Assembly: GCA_905203045.1 (NCBI GenBank)
Contig: CAJKUH010000006.1
Span: forward strand, 16,769-80,768
DNA: 64,000 bases
From: an uncultured Eggerthella sp.
GTDB lineage: Bacteria; Actinomycetota; Coriobacteriia; Coriobacteriales; Eggerthellaceae
Reading direction: 5' to 3'
Under the pieces are notes generated by a model. That model saw only the letters and a list, made by a program, of their open reading frames with translations. It did no database searches and was not told the DNA's origin. This document shows positions 35,976 through 45,319 of the stretch, in pieces (the stretch's first letter is position 1; the number at the start of each line of letters is the position of its first letter). Position numbers and translations under genes: made by a program.

Positions 35976-35995
35976 AAGTTACCATAGGCTAACTT
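35976..35995. promoter_or_regulatory. DtxR/IdeR-like dyad upstream of flavodoxin gene
   Basis: AAGTTA-CC-ATA-GG-CTAACTT is a near-perfect dyad that overlaps a TATAAG on the minus strand (a possible -10). Its halves match the dyad at 34037. Iron-dependent control is inferred. Confidence 0.45.
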
Positions 35996-36048
35996 ATAGT
36001 CAACTCGCAGTTTTCAAACGGTAAGAAAAGAAGTGGTAGTTGGTAACT

Positions 36049-36307
36049 TTATATTCCATAGCGAGAGCTAATTGTTCCTAGGGCTTCGAATGCATTGCGC
36101 TCACGGTCGTTTCCAAAGTCTTCAAAACCCGCGTCTATTTCGGCCAAAACTTCAATAGAGTAATGCGGTTCATTTCGGAGAGATCATCTTTGCTGATTCG
36201 CAAAGGCTAGGGTGACCCTCCATTGCGAATTTAAGAGGGCCATTGTGCTCCTCAAAGAGCTCATCTCGCAAAGCAGGTACGGGTACCATCTTGCCCACAT
36301 CTTTCAT
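36049..36307 (-). pseudogene. Small unrecognised gene, frameshifted, opposite brxA
   Basis: Minus-strand ATG at 36307 opens MKDVGKMVPVPALRDELFEE... and stops at 36170 after 45 codons. The overlapping frame carries on with NEPHYSIEVLAEIDAGFEDF and continues to RNAFEALGTISSRYGI-stop at 36049. Both pieces look like real protein, and joining them by one base near 36172-36180 gives an about 86-residue protein. It is unknown to me. A LexA-type box lies 40 bases before its ATG. It may be a decayed gene or an assembly error. Confidence 0.45.
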
Positions 36308-36346
36308 TGTTTCATTCAATTGCGTAAGTAGAACTAAACTTTATTG

Positions 36347-36360
36347 CGAACATATGTTCT
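36347..36360. promoter_or_regulatory. LexA (SOS) box upstream of BREX locus
   Basis: CGAACATATGTTCT matches the Gram-positive LexA consensus CGAACRNRYGTTYC at 13 of 14 positions, and its core GAACATATGTTC is a perfect palindrome. It is 232 bases upstream of the brxA start and 40 bases upstream of the small minus-strand ORF. The rest of the 692-base gap 35901-36592 holds the flavodoxin promoter, that ORF and a small leader hairpin (TCCGCC/GGCGGA at 36556-36574). Confidence 0.6.
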
Positions 36361-36592
36361 ATGACCATTAACACCAAAAACAGCTTTGCGAGTACCGTGC
36401 AGTGGACGCCTGATGCTGGATAATCTGCTACGGTATAGCTCACTCGGATGTAAAAAGCGTAAGCCAATCCATTCCACCTTGTCGGGAACTCATTGGCCTT
36501 TCAGCCGAGGACACCCTTAGTGCGCTGCGCTAATATAGTTAGCTAAAGCGACAAATCCGCCCAAAAGTGGCGGAACCTCCCAGGAGTTGAAG

Positions 36593-37227
36593 ATGGTTAA
36601 AGCCAGAAAAACTCGGGGGGGGGCAGCCTCACACGCGAGCAGTTCCTCCTTCGTGAAATACGCATAGTTGCTGCCCTGCGACTGCAGGGGCTAACGGACG
36701 CGGACATAATGGCCCGCGTTGAGGAACAGAACCTTTTCCAATACCCTAACACCACGGATATTCGTCGCATCACGCGCGCATGCCTGTACCGCCTTGACGC
36801 GTTCGACGCGGGTGTGCCCGGCATCCCCGAAAAGCTCGCCGAAATCGTAGTCAACGGCTTGCCTGAAGAAGCGGCGCAGGCAAACTTGTACGCGATGATG
36901 CTGGTGTACCCGCTGATGGGCCGGTTCATGACCGAAGTGGTTGCCGAGCATTTGCAGCAGGGAGCAGCCGAGCTAACCCGCCAAGACCTCAACGCATTTT
37001 TCACGCGTATGCAGGTGGAAGATTCGTCTGTTGGCTCCTGGACGGACAACACCATACGTCGCATTAAAAGCACGCTTACCAACTGCCTTGTTCAAGCAGG
37101 CTACCTGGAAAAACGCACTTCAACCAACCTTATGTGCCCTTTGCTGAGCGAAGGGGTAAAGGAATGCATCGTTGCCAACGGCGATGCGAATCTGCTTCCC
37201 GCATTCGGCGAAAGCGGGGTGCGTTAA
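36593..37227 (+). CDS. brxA: BREX protein BrxA (DUF1819), interrupted by a G9 run
   Basis: BrxA is the small DNA-binding-like first protein of type 1 BREX (DUF1819). The body reads SLTREQFLLREIRIVAALRL, then ARVEEQNLFQYPNTTDIRRI and ends GDANLLPAFGESGVR. The only good start is the ATG at 36593, behind CAGGAG, but a run of nine G (36615-36623) puts that start out of frame, so translation stops at 36665. Seven or ten G would give a continuous protein of about 211 residues. No ATG, GTG or TTG lies in the correct frame before 36709; using that ATG would drop about 40 conserved residues (172 left). This is either a phase-variable OFF state or a homopolymer error. brxB follows directly after its stop. 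Confidence 0.85.
36615..36623 (+). repeat. Nine-G mononucleotide run in brxA
   Basis: The run follows codon 7 (ACTC-G9-CAGCC). The distance from ACT to the first correct codon AGC is 11 bases with nine G and would be a multiple of three with seven or ten. Runs of this length in G are prone to slipped-strand change. Confidence 0.85.
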
Positions 37228-37881
37228 ATGGCTGCGTTTGAAAAGAATTCCCAGTCTCAAAACACAGTTGCACAACACTCGCGTGCGGCTCGTGCCCAGC
37301 ACGATTTCGACAGTCGTTGCAAGCTGCTGCGCCAACGCTTAACTGAAGAAGATTTCCTCTCCAACAAGGGCATCGGCAACGAAGTGGGCTTTTTCACGTT
37401 TTGTTACGACCCTTCGTTGGAATTGCAGGCCCGCGCGTTCTTCAGCCGCATTGCCGATGAGTCGAAAATGGGCAAGCTTCCTTGCACTGTGAAGGCCGTA
37501 AACCTTTATGACGCCTTCATTCAGATCTTGGAAGAAAAACGAATACTAAAAGCCGTGCCCAAACAAGAGTTGAAAACGGGCACGGCAAAGCAGCTGAAAC
37601 AGCTACAGAAAATCGCTTCGCCTGAAGTGTTTGTAAAGAAAATCCTAGAGCTTACGCAGCCTCACGAATACCGTGACGTGATCATCGTCACGGGCGTGGG
37701 TGAGGTGTATCCCTTCTGTCGCGCGCACGACCTGCTTAACAACATGCAGGCGGACTTCGCTGACGTGCCTGTGGTCATTGCCTACCCCGGCACCTTTAAC
37801 GGGCGAGAGTTTCGCCTGTTCAGCACCTTGAAAAACGACAACTACTATCGGGCTTTCGACCTTTCGGAGGAACAGCAATGA
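37228..37881 (+). CDS. brxB: BREX protein BrxB (DUF1788)
   Basis: 217 residues, usual for DUF1788. Conserved blocks are GNEVGFFTFCYDP, VIIVTGVGEVYPFCRAHDLL, VVIAYPGTFNGREFRLF and the terminal NDNYYRAFDL. BrxB is an essential component of type 1 BREX of unclear biochemical role. Its ATG follows the brxA stop with no gap and its TGA overlaps the ATG of brxC. Confidence 0.95.
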   Translation: MAAFEKNSQSQNTVAQHSRAARAQHDFDSRCKLLRQRLTEEDFLSNKGIGNEVGFFTFCYDPSLELQARAFFSRIADESKMGKLPCTVKAVNLYDAFIQILEEKRILKAVPKQELKTGTAKQLKQLQKIASPEVFVKKILELTQPHEYRDVIIVTGVGEVYPFCRAHDLLNNMQADFADVPVVIAYPGTFNGREFRLFSTLKNDNYYRAFDLSEEQQ

Positions 37882-40800
37882 TTATCAAAGACCTGTTCGC
37901 CAAGGACATCAACCGTTCCATCAATGGCGTAATCAAAGTTTCCCAAAACGACGAAGTTTCCATCCAGCAGGAGCTTTCCGAATACGTGGTAACGCGCGAA
38001 CTGCAAGGCCATTTTGCTGCGTTCTTCGAAAACTACGAGGAAGCACTCGATGTTCCCACCGACAAAATTGGCGTATGGATTTCCGGCTTCTTCGGTTCTG
38101 GTAAATCGCACTTTCTGAAGATGCTTTCCTACCTGTTGGCAAACGAAGAAGTAGCTGGCAAGCGCGCCATCGACTACTTCGACGGCAAGCTGCAAGACAG
38201 CCTGGTGTACAGCAAAATGCGCCGTTGCGCCGAGGTGCCCACTGAAGCCATCCTGTTCAACATCGACAGCAAAGGCGGCCAGTGGAAAACGGGCGATACC
38301 GCCAAAACCGCGCTGCTGCGTGCATTCGAGCGCGTGTTCTACGAAAACCTGGGCTTCTTCGGCGAGGATTTGAAGCTTGCTAAACTGGAGCAATTCATCG
38401 ACAGCCAAGGCAAAACCCAGCAGTTCCGCGATGCGTTCGAGCGCGTGAACGGAGAGCCCTGGCTTGAAACGCGCGAGAGTTATTCCTACTTTGAAGACGA
38501 CATCGTGCAAGTGCTGCAAGAAGTGCTGGGCATGAGCGAAAGCGCTGCTCAGCATTGGTTCGATGGCAGCGAAGACGACGTTATTGCGGTAGACCGTTTT
38601 GCCCAGCAGGTAAACGAATACGCCGAAGCGCGTGCCGCGCAAAACGGCGGTCAGTTCCGACTGCTGTTCATGGTGGACGAAGTGGGCCAGTTCATCGGCA
38701 GCGATACCAACCTGATGCTGAGCCTGCAAACGTTGGTGGAAGAATTGGGCGCGCGCTGCAAGGGCCGCGTGTGGGTAATGGTTACCAGTCAGGAAGCTAT
38801 CGACGAAGTTGCCATGATTGTGGGCGACGATTTCTCCAAGATCCAAGGTCGCTTCAACACGCGCCTTTCGCTTTCCAGTAGCAGCGTTGATGAAGTTATC
38901 AAGCGTCGCGTACTGGACAAAAACGCGCCCGCAGCCAGTGCTCTTAAAACAGAATATGCAGATCAAAGTGCTGTTTTGCGCAACCTGTTCACGTTCGAAG
39001 GCTCGCGCGGCGACCTGTTTGGTTACGCCAGCGAAGCCGACTTCGTGGAAGCCTATCCGTTTGCGGACTATCAGTTCAAGCTGCTGCCCGATGTGATGGA
39101 AGAAATCCGCAAGCGCGGCGTGAAGGCACAGCATATGTCTACCGGTGAGCGTTCCATGCTTTCCGCCTTCCAGGAATCTGCACAGGCGGTGCAAAACGAA
39201 GAGCTTTCTGCCTTAGTGCCGTTCTGGCGCTTCTTCGATACGATTGCGAAGGACTTAGAGCATGGCATCATCCGTGTAATCGACCGCGCGGAACGTGCTG
39301 CTGAGGCCAATCAGAACCTGCAGCCGGAAGACATCCGCGTGCTGAAGCTGCTGTACCTTATCCGCTACGTAACCTACATGGAAGCAAGCCTGAACAACAT
39401 CGCCATCCTTATGGTGCAGGATATGAACGCCGACATGGTACAGCTGCGTGAAGAGGTAAAGGGCTCGCTGGACCGTTTGGTGCGTGAGGGCTATGTGGCG
39501 CGCCAGGGAGCCAAGTACAACTTCCTTACCGACGAAGAGCAGGACATCACGCGCGAAATCAAGAGTGTAAGGGTAGAGCCCGCCGAAGTGGTATCGCTTA
39601 TCAGCCAGATTCTGTTCGACGACATCTACGATTCTCGCAAGCTTACGCGCGGCGCGAATAATTTTCCCATCGACCGTTATGTGGATGCCTCCATTCATGG
39701 CGCATCGCAGAATGGCATGAAGCTTTCCGTGGTAACGCTGGCAGGTGAGCTTGCCAATGCATCCGACGGGGAAATCGAACTGCGCTCAAACGAGCAGGCA
39801 CTGGTAGTGCTTTCCGACGAAGCCGACTACTACGAAGTGCTTCTGAATGCCCAGCGTATCGACAAATACGCCCGCACCCACGCTATGGCGCAACTTTCTG
39901 CAAGCACGCGGCAGATCATCAAAGACAAGAAAGAGGAATCGGCATCCAACAAGAAGGAAGCCAAGGCGCTTTTGGAAGATGCCGTAGTGCATGCCCGCTG
40001 CGCAGTTAACGGGCACATGGAAACGGTGCGTGCCACCAACGCCAAGCAGGTGTTCGACCAGGTGCTGGAAAAGCTGGCAAGCGCTATCTTCACCAAAGCG
40101 GATTACATTACGGCACCTGCCGTTTCGAACGAGGATATCCGCCGCACGCTGACGGGCAACGCCCAGAGTGCGTTGGAAGGCACCGGCGGCGCCAACCAGC
40201 AGGCAGTGGAAGAGCTTGATACGTATTTGGCACTGCAAACGAAGTTGCACCAGAAGGCCACGCTGGGTGATATCCTGCGCAAGTTTGATGCGCGTCCCTA
40301 TGGCTGGCGCGATGTGGACACGCGATTGGTGGTAGCGCAGCTTATTGCCGCGCAGAAGGTCACGCTTAACAACAAGGGCCAACGCGTCACTGCCGCCGAC
40401 CCGCATGCTTATGAGCTGCTGTGCAACGCCAAAATCGCAGATCAGATAACGCTCGAACAGCGCGTGCGTGCTTCCAACAAGTTGCTGAAGAATGTGGCGA
40501 AGATCATAGGCACGTTCAGCGACGAGCGCATTTCCGCAGCCGACGAAGATGTGCTGGTGAAGCGTGTGATTGCGGAACTGGAAAAGGCAAAAGATCATTG
40601 CGAAACCCTGAACCGCGAAAAGTACATAGGTATACGCGAATATCCGTACCCGGGCTTTTCGGTAGTTGAAAAAGGAGCCTCTGCGATCGGCGCCGTGCTG
40701 GCGCAGCGCTCGCAGCCCGAAGCGCTGCTGAAAGCGGTAGAAGAAGCAGAAGACGATCTGCTCGATTATGCGGAAGATATCGAAGTAGTGGATGAGTTCT

Positions 40801-41504
40801 TCGACCGTCAGCAGCGCTTGTTTGATGATGCCGTGAAGATGCTCAACGTTGCCAAGCAGGATGGCTTCTACCTGAACAGCAGCGAAGAAGCCCAGGCGGC
40901 CATTGCGAAGGCAAAAGAAATCCTAGCACTCAAAGAGCCCTACCGCCGTATAAGCGAATTGCCTGGCCTGCGTAAGCGGTTTGAAGAAGCGCATTCGGCG
41001 TTGGTGAAAGCTATGCGTAACGAATTGCTTGATGCAGTGCGCAAGGGCAGGGAAGAGCTTGCAGCCTATGCTGCCCAGCAGAACGAATTCGTCGAAACAG
41101 CAAAGCGCACCGTTGAAGGCGCGGGTCGCATGTGCGATTCGCTGGAAGCGCAGATCCATGCGGCGGAAACAGCATCGGTGCTGGATTCCCTGAAATCCCG
41201 TTTTGAAACGTGGTGCGACAAGGCTTATGCCGACGTTGATAGGGCTGTGGAAGCCGCCCGTGCGAAGAAGGCGCGCGAAGTTGCCGTGCGTACTACCACC
41301 GAAAGCGGCGAAGCGGTAACTCGCGTACATCGGACGCATACGCCTGCACCCAAGCCCGAACCCAAGGTGAAGGTGGTAAAGCGCACCGACGTGTGCGCTC
41401 GCAAGGTGCTTTCCAGCGAAGCGGAAGTGGATGCCTACTTGGCCGAAGTACGCGCAAAGCTGCTGGCCGAGCTTTCCGATGCCGATTCCATTCGTTTGGG
41501 TTAG
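37878..41504 (+). CDS. brxC: BREX system P-loop protein BrxC
   Basis: 1208 residues, the usual size of BrxC/PglY. The P-loop GFFGSGKSHFLK is at residues 70-81, preceded by the conserved DVPTDKIGVWISG. The Walker B-like LLFMVDEVGQF is near residue 263. The C-terminal third is helical and charged. BrxC is an ORC/Cdc6-like AAA+ ATPase needed for BREX methylation and defence. The frame is intact and the G+C matches the genome. Confidence 0.95.
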   Translation: MIIKDLFAKDINRSINGVIKVSQNDEVSIQQELSEYVVTRELQGHFAAFFENYEEALDVPTDKIGVWISGFFGSGKSHFLKMLSYLLANEEVAGKRAIDYFDGKLQDSLVYSKMRRCAEVPTEAILFNIDSKGGQWKTGDTAKTALLRAFERVFYENLGFFGEDLKLAKLEQFIDSQGKTQQFRDAFERVNGEPWLETRESYSYFEDDIVQVLQEVLGMSESAAQHWFDGSEDDVIAVDRFAQQVNEYAEARAAQNGGQFRLLFMVDEVGQFIGSDTNLMLSLQTLVEELGARCKGRVWVMVTSQEAIDEVAMIVGDDFSKIQGRFNTRLSLSSSSVDEVIKRRVLDKNAPAASALKTEYADQSAVLRNLFTFEGSRGDLFGYASEADFVEAYPFADYQFKLLPDVMEEIRKRGVKAQHMSTGERSMLSAFQESAQAVQNEELSALVPFWRFFDTIAKDLEHGIIRVIDRAERAAEANQNLQPEDIRVLKLLYLIRYVTYMEASLNNIAILMVQDMNADMVQLREEVKGSLDRLVREGYVARQGAKYNFLTDEEQDITREIKSVRVEPAEVVSLISQILFDDIYDSRKLTRGANNFPIDRYVDASIHGASQNGMKLSVVTLAGELANASDGEIELRSNEQALVVLSDEADYYEVLLNAQRIDKYARTHAMAQLSASTRQIIKDKKEESASNKKEAKALLEDAVVHARCAVNGHMETVRATNAKQVFDQVLEKLASAIFTKADYITAPAVSNEDIRRTLTGNAQSALEGTGGANQQAVEELDTYLALQTKLHQKATLGDILRKFDARPYGWRDVDTRLVVAQLIAAQKVTLNNKGQRVTAADPHAYELLCNAKIADQITLEQRVRASNKLLKNVAKIIGTFSDERISAADEDVLVKRVIAELEKAKDHCETLNREKYIGIREYPYPGFSVVEKGASAIGAVLAQRSQPEALLKAVEEAEDDLLDYAEDIEVVDEFFDRQQRLFDDAVKMLNVAKQDGFYLNSSEEAQAAIAKAKEILALKEPYRRISELPGLRKRFEEAHSALVKAMRNELLDAVRKGREELAAYAAQQNEFVETAKRTVEGAGRMCDSLEAQIHAAETASVLDSLKSRFETWCDKAYADVDRAVEAARAKKAREVAVRTTTESGEAVTRVHRTHTPAPKPEPKVKVVKRTDVCARKVLSSEAEVDAYLAEVRAKLLAELSDADSIRLG

Positions 41505-41516
41505 TGGGGCAGAGTC

Positions 41517-44087
41517 ATGAACGATACCGCTATTAAGAATTATTGCATCTGGGCGCGTGCCGAGCTGCTGAACGAAGTGGAAAACCGCATGCAGCGCTAC
41601 GGCATCATGGAAGAGGGCGCCGAGCCTGCCGATGCGCAAACGGTAGGTGGTAGGGCGCTTTCCACGCAAGAGCAGAAGCAGCGTGCTCAGCTGCTGGAAA
41701 TGCAGGCACGCATGAGCCACGATGCCCTGCGCGATAAAGCGGCCTACACCTGGTTCAATCGCATCATTGCCGTTCGATTCATGGAACTGCACGACTATCT
41801 GCCCAGCGGCGTGCATGTGTTCTGCGCGGTGGACAATCTGAACGCCTTTGAGCCGGAAATCGTGAAGGAGGCACTTGATGTCGACCTTCCCGATGCCAAG
41901 CAGGAAGAGATTGTGCCGCTTATGCAAGCAGGTGAAGACGAGCCGCTATTCCGCTACTTGTTCTTGGCGCAATGCAACGAGCTTGCCGAGTGCCTGCCCG
42001 CCGTGTTCGAGCCGGTAGGTTCGGCGCTGGAACTTTTACTTCCCACCGGCTTGCTGCGCAAGGAAAGCGTGGTGGGCCAGCTGGTTGCCCAGCTCCCGTG
42101 GAGTGGGGAAGACGAAGCCGGTATTGGCTGGAGCAAGGTAGAAATTCTTGGCTGGATGTACCAGTTCTACAATTCGCAGGTGAAAGACGAATTCTTCAAG
42201 TCGAAGCGCAAGGCAACCGCGCGCGATATTGCACCGGCAACGCAGCTGTTCACACCCGAGTGGATTGTGCGCTACATGGTGGAAAATTCCCTTGGGCGTT
42301 TGTGGATGCTGAACAACCCTGAAAGCACTTTGCGCGAAAGCATGGGGTACTACATTGAGCCCGATACCGAACATGAGGATTTCATCCACATCGAAGGCCC
42401 TGAGGATATTAGCTTGTGCGATCCCGCCTGCGGCAGTGGTCATATTTTGGTGTATGCGTTTGACCTGCTGTTTCAGATGTATACGGAGCGCGGCTACCGC
42501 GAGCGCGAGATTCCTCAGCTTATTCTGGAGAACAACCTTACGGGTATGGAAATTGACCCTCGTGCTGCCCAGTTTGCCCATCTGGCGTTGGCAATGTGCG
42601 CCCGTGAGCACGACCGCCGCTTCTTCAGCCGCGGCGTTCAAGCAGACATCAACGTTATTGCGCCTACGGTATTCGAGGAAGATGAATTGCCTGAGGGCGC
42701 GGCACTGCTGCAGCAGCCGCAGTTGCTTGATGCATTGGCGCATTTGGACGAGATTGGTAGCTTGCTGAATCCTACCAAAGCCGAGTTAGCGGCTGTTCGT
42801 GATGATGCCCAACGTTTCGTTGAAGCAGGTCAGGTAAGCCTGTTCGGTGCCAACATCGCTGAAAAGCTGAACCAAGCAAAGCTGACCTGCGAAACCCTGG
42901 CAAGGAAGTTCACCTGTGTAGTGGCCAACCCGCCCTACATGGGCAGCAGCAGCTTCAGCCCCTTCATGAGCAAGTGGATCAAGAAGAACTGCCCCGACGT
43001 GAAGAGCGATTTGTTCTCGTCTTTTATCGTGCGCATTATGGACTTTGCAGATGCGCACGGCGAAGCGGGCCTCATGACTCCTTTTGTGTGGATGTTCATA
43101 GGTAGCTATGAAAAGTTACGCAAGAAGCTGATTGAAGAGAAAACCATTACGTCCTTGGTTCAACTCGAATACTCGGGTTTTGCTGGTGCTACGGTACCCA
43201 TCTGCACATTTACTTTTCACAATTGTGCCATTGAGGGTTATCGGGGCGGCTATGTACGTTTGTCCGATTTCGTTGGCGCGGCGAAGCAAGCGCCGAAAAC
43301 GAGAGAGGCCATTGCCAACCCAGAGTGCGGCTACTTCTACCGCCGCAACGCCAAAACCTTCACCCAAATCCCCGGCACCCCAATAGCCTATTGGGCTAGC
43401 GATGCATTTGTTGAAGCGTTTGAAAATGGAAGACCCCTTGAATCGGTAGCCACTCCTAGGCAGGGTCTGGCAACGAGCGACAACAATCGTTTCCTTCGTA
43501 AATGGTGGGAAATTGATCCTTGCGATTGTTCTAGGCATTGCGTGAACAGGGAGGACGCTAAATTGAGCGGAAAGAAATGGTTCCCGATTATTAGGGGCGG
43601 TGCATTTCGTAAATGGTTTGGTGAGTACGACGAGGTTGTTAACTGGTTTGACGATGGCAAGGAAATGAAAGATGCGATTCTGTCCAAGTACACCTATCTT
43701 TCAAATCCGAATTTTGTAGTCAAGAATCAAAATGACTATTTTAAGTCGACTGTAACCTGGTCGAAAATCTCATCTAGTTTTGCGTCTTTTAGATATGCGC
43801 CTGCTGGCATGCTGTTCGAGGTAGCTGGTGCTTGTATGTTTGCTGACGAAGTCGAGCTTAAGTATGTTCAGGCGTTTTGCAACACATCAATTGCGCAGAC
43901 CGCTCTTTCGTTTATGTCGCCGACCTTGAATTATGAGGTCGGCCAGATCGCGCAGCTCCCGGTAATCGAAAGCAGTGATTCTATCGATGGAGTCGGGAAG
44001 AAAGTTGATGCGTGCCGCGATATTTCTAAGTCAGATTTAGATTCGTTTGAAACCTCCTGGGATTTCAAACGCCACCCTTTGGTGTAG
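41517..44087 (+). CDS. pglX: BREX methyltransferase PglX, N-terminal part (split gene)
   Basis: 856 residues. The start resembles PglX (KNYCIWARAELLNEVENRM; YTWFNRIIAVRFMELHDYLP). Motif I DPACGSGH is at 302-309 and the catalytic NPPY at 471-474 (VVANPPYMGSS), so it is an N6-adenine methyltransferase. The target-recognition region follows and has lower G+C. It ends at SFETSWDFKRHPLV and stop, where standard single-chain PglX (about 1180-1200 residues) continues. The missing end is encoded 3.55 kb downstream at 47641-48609. It could work as a two-piece enzyme, or the interruption could disable or change it. Between the halves lie SIR2-like, DUF3800 and unknown genes. Confidence 0.93.
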   Translation: MNDTAIKNYCIWARAELLNEVENRMQRYGIMEEGAEPADAQTVGGRALSTQEQKQRAQLLEMQARMSHDALRDKAAYTWFNRIIAVRFMELHDYLPSGVHVFCAVDNLNAFEPEIVKEALDVDLPDAKQEEIVPLMQAGEDEPLFRYLFLAQCNELAECLPAVFEPVGSALELLLPTGLLRKESVVGQLVAQLPWSGEDEAGIGWSKVEILGWMYQFYNSQVKDEFFKSKRKATARDIAPATQLFTPEWIVRYMVENSLGRLWMLNNPESTLRESMGYYIEPDTEHEDFIHIEGPEDISLCDPACGSGHILVYAFDLLFQMYTERGYREREIPQLILENNLTGMEIDPRAAQFAHLALAMCAREHDRRFFSRGVQADINVIAPTVFEEDELPEGAALLQQPQLLDALAHLDEIGSLLNPTKAELAAVRDDAQRFVEAGQVSLFGANIAEKLNQAKLTCETLARKFTCVVANPPYMGSSSFSPFMSKWIKKNCPDVKSDLFSSFIVRIMDFADAHGEAGLMTPFVWMFIGSYEKLRKKLIEEKTITSLVQLEYSGFAGATVPICTFTFHNCAIEGYRGGYVRLSDFVGAAKQAPKTREAIANPECGYFYRRNAKTFTQIPGTPIAYWASDAFVEAFENGRPLESVATPRQGLATSDNNRFLRKWWEIDPCDCSRHCVNREDAKLSGKKWFPIIRGGAFRKWFGEYDEVVNWFDDGKEMKDAILSKYTYLSNPNFVVKNQNDYFKSTVTWSKISSSFASFRYAPAGMLFEVAGACMFADEVELKYVQAFCNTSIAQTALSFMSPTLNYEVGQIAQLPVIESSDSIDGVGKKVDACRDISKSDLDSFETSWDFKRHPLV

Positions 44088-44093
44088 GCGGTC

Positions 44094-44975
44094 ATGATGG
44101 ATAAAACGCTTTTCTTAGGCAATGGGCTTAACCGTACGCTTGATTCGGGCATTAGCTGGAGTGACTTAATGATGAAGTTGGACCCGACTGGGCCGAAAAC
44201 TTCGGATATACCATTTCCTATAGAGTTTGAACGTATTGCAGCCTCAAAGGGTTGCATGATAGGGAAGCGAAATGCCGATCAGTGCAAGGAGCTTTTGGAT
44301 AATTTGGCGGGTTTAATTAATGAAATGGGCGAAGTTCCAGGGGCTGCTCATCATGCTTTTCGTAATTTGCCCTTCAACCATTTTGTCACAACGAATTATG
44401 ACCAAATTTTTGAAAATCTTTATGGGAAATTGGAGGAGGAGATAGATAACCCTGGCCCATATCGTAATATCCTTGATCCAATTTATCGAGCTGGGTCGGT
44501 TGATTTTTACCATGCACATGGAATCGCCAGATGGAAAAACACTTTGTGCTTAGGCCACAATCATTATGCATCGCTAATGGGAAAAATCAGGCCTTTTTTC
44601 TATGACGACGATGACAATCTGATCCTTCGTGATCTTGTTACCGGCAAAAGGTCCAGTTCAACAATTTGGCCCGAGTATTTATTTACGAATGAGGTGGCAA
44701 TAGTCGGGCTTGGCTTAGATTACTGCGAGATAGACCTTTGGTGGCTGCTTGCTCTCCGTGCTGCATTATTCGCTCCGTGCGAAGACTTAAAGGGATACGA
44801 AAACCTCATTATTTACTATATGGCGGATATCAAGGGCGAGGAATTGAGCGCCTACGATATTCATAAGATTGAAGCTCTTGAATCCTTTGGCGTTTCTGTT
44901 GAGCGTGTTCCTGCTGAAGCCTATGAGTCTGCATATATCGAGATAGCGTCGCGGATCAAAAAGAGTTGGTCGTAG
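44094..44975 (+). CDS. SIR2-like domain protein
   Basis: 293 residues. GNGLNR at 9-14 matches the NAD-binding glycine loop of SIR2-like proteins, TTNYD at 99-103 the usual TTNxD motif, FYHAHGIARW (140-147) the LHG-like catalytic His segment, and GLGLDYCEIDLWWLL the late conserved block. Phage-defence SIR2 proteins act as NADases that deplete NAD on infection. It starts 6 bases after the pglX N-part and is AT-richer than the brx genes, suggesting separate acquisition. No partner nuclease or Argonaute is adjacent, so it may be an accessory defence gene carried inside pglX. Confidence 0.8.
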   Translation: MMDKTLFLGNGLNRTLDSGISWSDLMMKLDPTGPKTSDIPFPIEFERIAASKGCMIGKRNADQCKELLDNLAGLINEMGEVPGAAHHAFRNLPFNHFVTTNYDQIFENLYGKLEEEIDNPGPYRNILDPIYRAGSVDFYHAHGIARWKNTLCLGHNHYASLMGKIRPFFYDDDDNLILRDLVTGKRSSSTIWPEYLFTNEVAIVGLGLDYCEIDLWWLLALRAALFAPCEDLKGYENLIIYYMADIKGEELSAYDIHKIEALESFGVSVERVPAEAYESAYIEIASRIKKSWS

Positions 44976-45030
44976 TGGGTGTTTTGCTGGGGTTTTTAGC
45001 TAGAGGAGCGCTGTCTTTCTACAAAGAAAT

Positions 45031-45079
45031 GCTGGGGGACATTTCCCAGCTCTTGGATGCCGACCCTTGCGGGAGGACG
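45031..45079 (-). ncRNA. DUF3800-associated two-hairpin RNA-like repeat, unit 1
   Basis: Plus strand: GCTGGG...CCCAGC, the linker TCTTGGAT, then GCCGACCC-TTGC-GGGAGGAC. It is a single unit with both hairpins. The strand is assigned by analogy with unit 6, which heads the DUF3800 gene. Confidence 0.55.
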
Positions 45080-45127
45080 ATTTGTTCCCATCCGCTTCTC
45101 GTCTCGAGCCAAAAGGCAGATAGGGTT

Positions 45128-45232
45128 GCTGGGGGAATTCCTCAGCCCTTGACAGCCCCCGCAAACGGGAAAGCAAAAAGATTGTCGGGGGTAAGACCCC
45201 GACTCTTGGAGGCCGACCCTTGTGGGGTTGAC
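45128..45232 (-). ncRNA. DUF3800-associated repeat, tandem units 2-3
   Basis: Unit 2: GCTGGGGGAATTCCTCAGC, then CCTTGACAGCCCCCGCAAACGGG. Unit 3: GTCGGGG...CCCCGAC at 45184-45203, linker TCTTGGAG, then GCCGACCC-TTGTG-GGGTTGAC. The stems are kept by paired base changes: GCTGG/CCAGC in unit 1, GTCGG/CCGAC here. This covariation suggests a conserved RNA structure. Confidence 0.55.
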
Positions 45233-45319
45233 CGATATCTTTATAACTTAAACCTGTTTAAGCAGTCAATTGCTCTGCAATTTCTGCACGTAAGGGCAAT
45301 GGCAGAGAGCATAAAAAAT

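Noticed and set aside
36597..37082. Minus-strand frame over brxA
   Set aside because: Antisense shadow rich in Arg/Ser; brxA motifs are clear on the plus strand.
45031..45232. Repeats considered as type III toxin-antitoxin (ToxN-like) RNA array
   Set aside because: The repeats are longer and double-stemmed, lie on both sides of the gene, and DUF3800 is not a ToxN-family protein; the idea of an RNA-protein unit is kept only as a hypothesis.
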